From positions 39,085,001 through 39,149,000 of the forward strand of contig CM074861.1 in assembly GCA_037501455.1 (NCBI GenBank): a DNA stretch of 64,000 nt. Reading direction: 5' to 3'. This document shows positions 60,827 through 64,000 of this stretch, in pieces; within the stretch, counting starts at the first letter, position 1, and every line of letters starts with the position of its first letter. The translations under genes were made by a program, and so were the position numbers. Source of the DNA: Lantana camara (Eukaryota > Streptophyta > Magnoliopsida > Lamiales > Verbenaceae). The notes under the pieces were generated by a model, which saw only the letters and a program-made list of their open reading frames with translations, was not told the DNA's origin and made no database searches.

Positions 60827-60838
60827 AAGGGGGAGAGA
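60827..60838 (+). promoter_or_regulatory. Polypurine tract of the LARD
   Basis: AAGGGGGAGAGA directly upstream of the 3' LTR start at 60840. Confidence 0.88.
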
Positions 60839-60839
60839 T

Positions 60840-63294
60840 TGTAACGCCCCCGTTTTTCAGTTTAAATAATGTGACGTATTTGTTTATAAATTGCGCAAAT
60901 TAAGTATTTAATTATATGATTAATTGTTTATAAGTGTTTTTATTTGATTTAAAACCGTAAACTTTTGTTATTTAATTTAATTAATATGGAATTTAAGTTT
61001 AGTAAGTTATTTATAACAATATGAATTTGTTCATGCGCATGAGTGTTCTATTTGTGCTTCGTTCATATATGTAATGATATCGGATTGGTATGAAAATTTA
61101 ATATGTTGTGAATATGTGTGTTATGAACATGCCTATGTGCTCGATTTATGTTTTCGGATTCATTTGACGTGTTTATGAATTTAATTTCGATTGTGGAACC
61201 AAGTCGGGGGCTAACGAGCAATTAGCGCACCCTTGGTTCCGTCCGTGATATCTTGAGCTCGGGAATTCGGATTCGAATTCCGACACCTCCGTTGCCTTCG
61301 TATCGACGATCCGGAGACAATGGAATAAGCCTCATACCTTTTTGAGATCATTAAGACCTCCAAAATCCAACCGTAACGGACAACTCGTGCAAGAAGAGCC
61401 CTTATGTTGACTAGTCTCCTTGGTGGGACCCTTTCTACTTAACCAAACTTAACCAAAGATTAACCATGACTTTTGTACCATGGGTTAAGCTTTCTCCTAC
61501 CCTTTTACCTCTGAAAAACCGAACCAAACTCTCACTCTCCAGCTGCAACTGATCGAGAGAAGGGAGAAGAGGAGAAAGGAAGAAACCCTTGGCCATCCTT
61601 AGTGATTTTGAGCTCAAATCACCATTTTTCTTCACCAAATCTTCAAGGTATGAATATTGATGTCTTCTATACTCTATTATACTTGATTTAATCTCCTTAA
61701 TTCATGATTTGGATCAGATTTGGTTAGGGTTTGGGCTAAGAGCATGAATAGGGTTTTTGGGGAAATTGCTCTTATGATCTTGTTTGCTTGTATAGCTGAT
61801 TTTCTTGCTTATACATGATCATATGAACTTGATTCTTGACCTATTTCTTTCCTAACTGATAGTATATGATATTAGGAAGATTTCATCTCTTGCTCCTTTT
61901 ATGAAATTATGAGATATGGAGCTTCAAACTTGATGATCAAACTATTTCCCCTGTTTTTGAACTGCTGTGTGAAATATGGTGTGGTTGCTTGATCAAATGG
62001 TCTCCATTTGGTGTGAAATTTCATGGAGTGGATGTACACTCATTACTTTATATGTTAGCATTCATGTTTCAAGTATTCGGATCCATGTGAAGCCTCAAAA
62101 TCGAAATACATGGCCTGTTTGTACGCATGCTCCATGACAGATTTGTTGCTGTTGCTTATGTGTGGTTGTTGGTCACCTTAATGTGCTTTAAATTGTGCCA
62201 TTTTGCATATATATGATGTATATTAGTTGTTTAGTATGTTAGCATGCATTCCCCAAAGTTTCAGATCCAAATTCAAGCCCTAAGTACTTGATCAAGGCAT
62301 GATAGAATCATTACGGTTCATATGTGCGATTTTGGCGATCCAGTTTTGTTGCATGGATTCAATGATCTTAACGTATGATTTAGCCTTTGTACTCTAAATG
62401 AAAAATGTTCATAACATGCCAAATATGTTGTATATTAAGTTTCAGAGCATTTGGAGTTCATTTGGTATGTTTTTGGATTGATTTTGTATGAGTCCAGTTT
62501 TGCCGGTAAAATTGTTCGAGTGGTTTGGTTCTGTACCGTGACACCCCCGTGTCTCATTTACTCATAAGAGTGAGACACGGGCGTGTCACACCTGCTGGCT
62601 AGTTCTGTACTGAGCCACGGGCGTGGCTCAGTTGGGCTAAGGTTGGTGACACCCCCGTGTCACTTCCCATGCGCAGTCTTCGTTACTTCCTCTTCGGTTT
62701 TTGATTTGTTTCACCTCCTTAATGACTTTATCTCCTTTTGTGTTAAACTATGAACTTGTTTTGCTATGTGTTAGGAGTATTGTGGTTCAATTTCGTGGCA
62801 TTTGGATGAGTTATAGGTATGCTTTTGCTTAATGCCGTTTATGTATGTTTATACGTCGTTTATGAATTGCATAACTTATTTTCTATATCATATGATTTCT
62901 TCTTGTCGTCAAACCTTGGATATATGCTATGTTATGTAAATTGAAGTATGTAATAGCATGTTGGGAAAGTTTGAACACGTTCTATGCTTCTATTTGAATT
63001 CTTGAATATTTATGTAATTGTCATTGAATTGTATTACTGGGTTTCGTTATTGTTTAAAAGAGGCCTAAAGAGCCCAAATTCTGCCTATGGTTTGTATGAT
63101 TGAACTTTGGTTTTTCTATGCATTATATTTTATTGTATGGTTATCACTGCAGGGTCTAGCTCCGCCTGGCTTAGATAAGTTTTTATGTTTGTCTCCCGTT
63201 CGCTATGGTTGGATACGGGTGCGGAGTCACTGTTTCGTTACTCGTGTCGAGCCATAGTGCGGGGGATGTGGTGCCTCACGTGCGGGGTGCTACA
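60840..63294 (+). repeat. 3' LTR of the LARD
   Basis: 2455 bp, same length as the 5' LTR with three substitutions seen by eye. Confidence 0.95.
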
Positions 63295-63299
63295 GTGGC

Positions 63300-64000
63300 T
63301 TAATAATTGCCCCCGCGAACTCTAAATAGTTGAATGAGTGATTTAATAAATGACTAAGAGTTCGCAGGGATGAGAACTCTAGCTATCCGGATAGAGAGCA
63401 ATCTTAAGAGAATAAAACTTAGACGACACGTTAAAGAGGAGATATACGATCTCCTGGATAATAGAAGATAAGAACATATCAAGAGATAAAAGAGATTCAA
63501 GCGCAGCCAAAGAGTAAAATATGAGAAGGACTCCCGGCTATATGAGTGGGATCTACGTTTAGTGAAAAGGGCAGAATGGAAAGAGCAAAACAGAAGAGAG
63601 GAAATAAATTGTTTTGTAGAGTACGCATCATTGATATCGTCTGTGAGAACAATAATCCTTTCGTTCCCTTAAGTATACCTGAAACGATAATCCTTTCATC
63701 CCTTTAAATACTACCCAAAGCACAAATTTTCTTCTCTTTCTTTTCTCTTCCGGGGACAAAATGATAAGAGAGTGTGTTAACCCACTGATAGACCGGATCG
63801 ATCAGGTATTGCTAAAGAAACGAGCAGAGATCAGAGGGTAAAAATTGATTATGTACGTTACTCCCGAGATCGAAAAAAATAGGAAGCCACAAGTCAAAGA
63901 CGATTTAGCAACGACCATGTTACCCACAAATATGACGGTAGAATAATTACGTGCCTTAGTAAAGATGATCATTGAGGCCCAGACTATGCGAGCAAGTCCT
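63300..64000 (+). other. Possible older LTR and gag start of another element, cut by the LARD and window edge
   Basis: TGATGGGGCCTACCC at 55303, 50 bp before the LARD, looks like an LTR start. The same unit would continue at 63300 (GTGGC|TTAATAATTGCCCCCGCG) with a TATA-like TTTAAATA near 63703 and possibly a leader after 63750. A weak frame at the very end (TNMTVE, then LRALVKMIIEAQ) could be gag-like. No PBS or second LTR is visible. Tentative. Confidence 0.3.

Larger units (their letters stand above)
55353..63294 (+). mobile_element. Young non-autonomous LTR retrotransposon (LARD), Tekay/Del-like, 7.9 kb
   Basis: Two LTRs of exactly 2455 bp (55353-57807, 60840-63294) from TGTAACGCCCCCG to GGGTGCTACA, a perfect TSD GTGGC (55348-55352, 63295-63299), an initiator-Met PBS and a polypurine tract. 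By eye the LTRs differ at only three positions (near 56181, 56202, 56909) and have no indel. The 3.0 kb interior has no gag or pol frame I can recognise. The GGACGGATTCTTTTAAGGGG motif before the 3' LTR is typical of Tekay/Del chromoviruses, so the element probably used proteins from an autonomous relative. Confidence 0.95.

Overview
The window is nuclear DNA of a flowering plant, most likely a eudicot. The evidence is two class III (secretory) peroxidase genes with spliceosomal introns, a FAR1/FRS-like gene, and plant-type transposons of nearly every order (Ty1/copia, Ty3/gypsy Tat and Tekay/Del-like, L1-type LINE, MULE, CACTA, hAT, Helitron, tRNA-like SINE modules). I cannot name the species. 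Only a few percent of the window is ordinary gene sequence; the rest is nested transposons whose ends could mostly be fixed to the base by target-site duplications (TSDs).

Layout. 1-2710: 3' part of a gypsy (Tekay/Del-like) LTR cut by the window edge. 2711-9073 (minus strand): a FAR1-RELATED SEQUENCE pseudogene, cut off inside its SWIM motif by that LTR and split by a 4.7 kb copia element (3007-7702). 10172-13271: a probable non-autonomous Helitron containing a decayed LINE reverse transcriptase, a putative solo LTR and a MULE-like MITE. 13884-15402 (plus): an intact three-exon class III peroxidase gene. 15830-16346: a 5'-truncated LINE tail with poly(A).

16370-49388: one Mutator-like element (MULE) with about 128 bp TIRs and a perfect 9 bp TSD. 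Without later insertions it would be about 5.7 kb. It carries two convergent genes: a mudrA-type transposase (plus) and a small GRF-zinc-finger protein with a C-terminal membrane segment (minus). A solo gypsy LTR (19634-31860) sits in a mudrA intron and itself holds a 9.2 kb degenerate copia element (19820-29047). A non-autonomous CACTA element (33759-48811) splits the GRF gene and itself holds an 11.8 kb Tat-lineage gypsy element (35958-47780) with an antisense, intron-containing extra gene and a minisatellite.

49748-50257: a 510 bp hAT-like element. 50467-51684 (minus): a second peroxidase gene, identical in exon layout to the first but with a one-base deletion at the catalytic-histidine motif. 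51831-53023: a hAT derivative with a BED-finger remnant, inserted 25 bp upstream of that gene's TATA box. 53032-55302: quiet intergenic DNA. 55353-63294: a very young non-autonomous LTR element (LARD) with near-identical 2455 bp LTRs, perfect TSD, PBS and PPT, inserted into what may be an older LTR.

Together: two convergent peroxidase paralogues that were once about 1 kb apart have been pushed 35 kb apart by serial insertions, and one of them has probably been lost. The most interesting unit is the two-gene MULE, whose convergent mudrA plus GRF/TM layout parallels mudrA/mudrB of maize MuDR.
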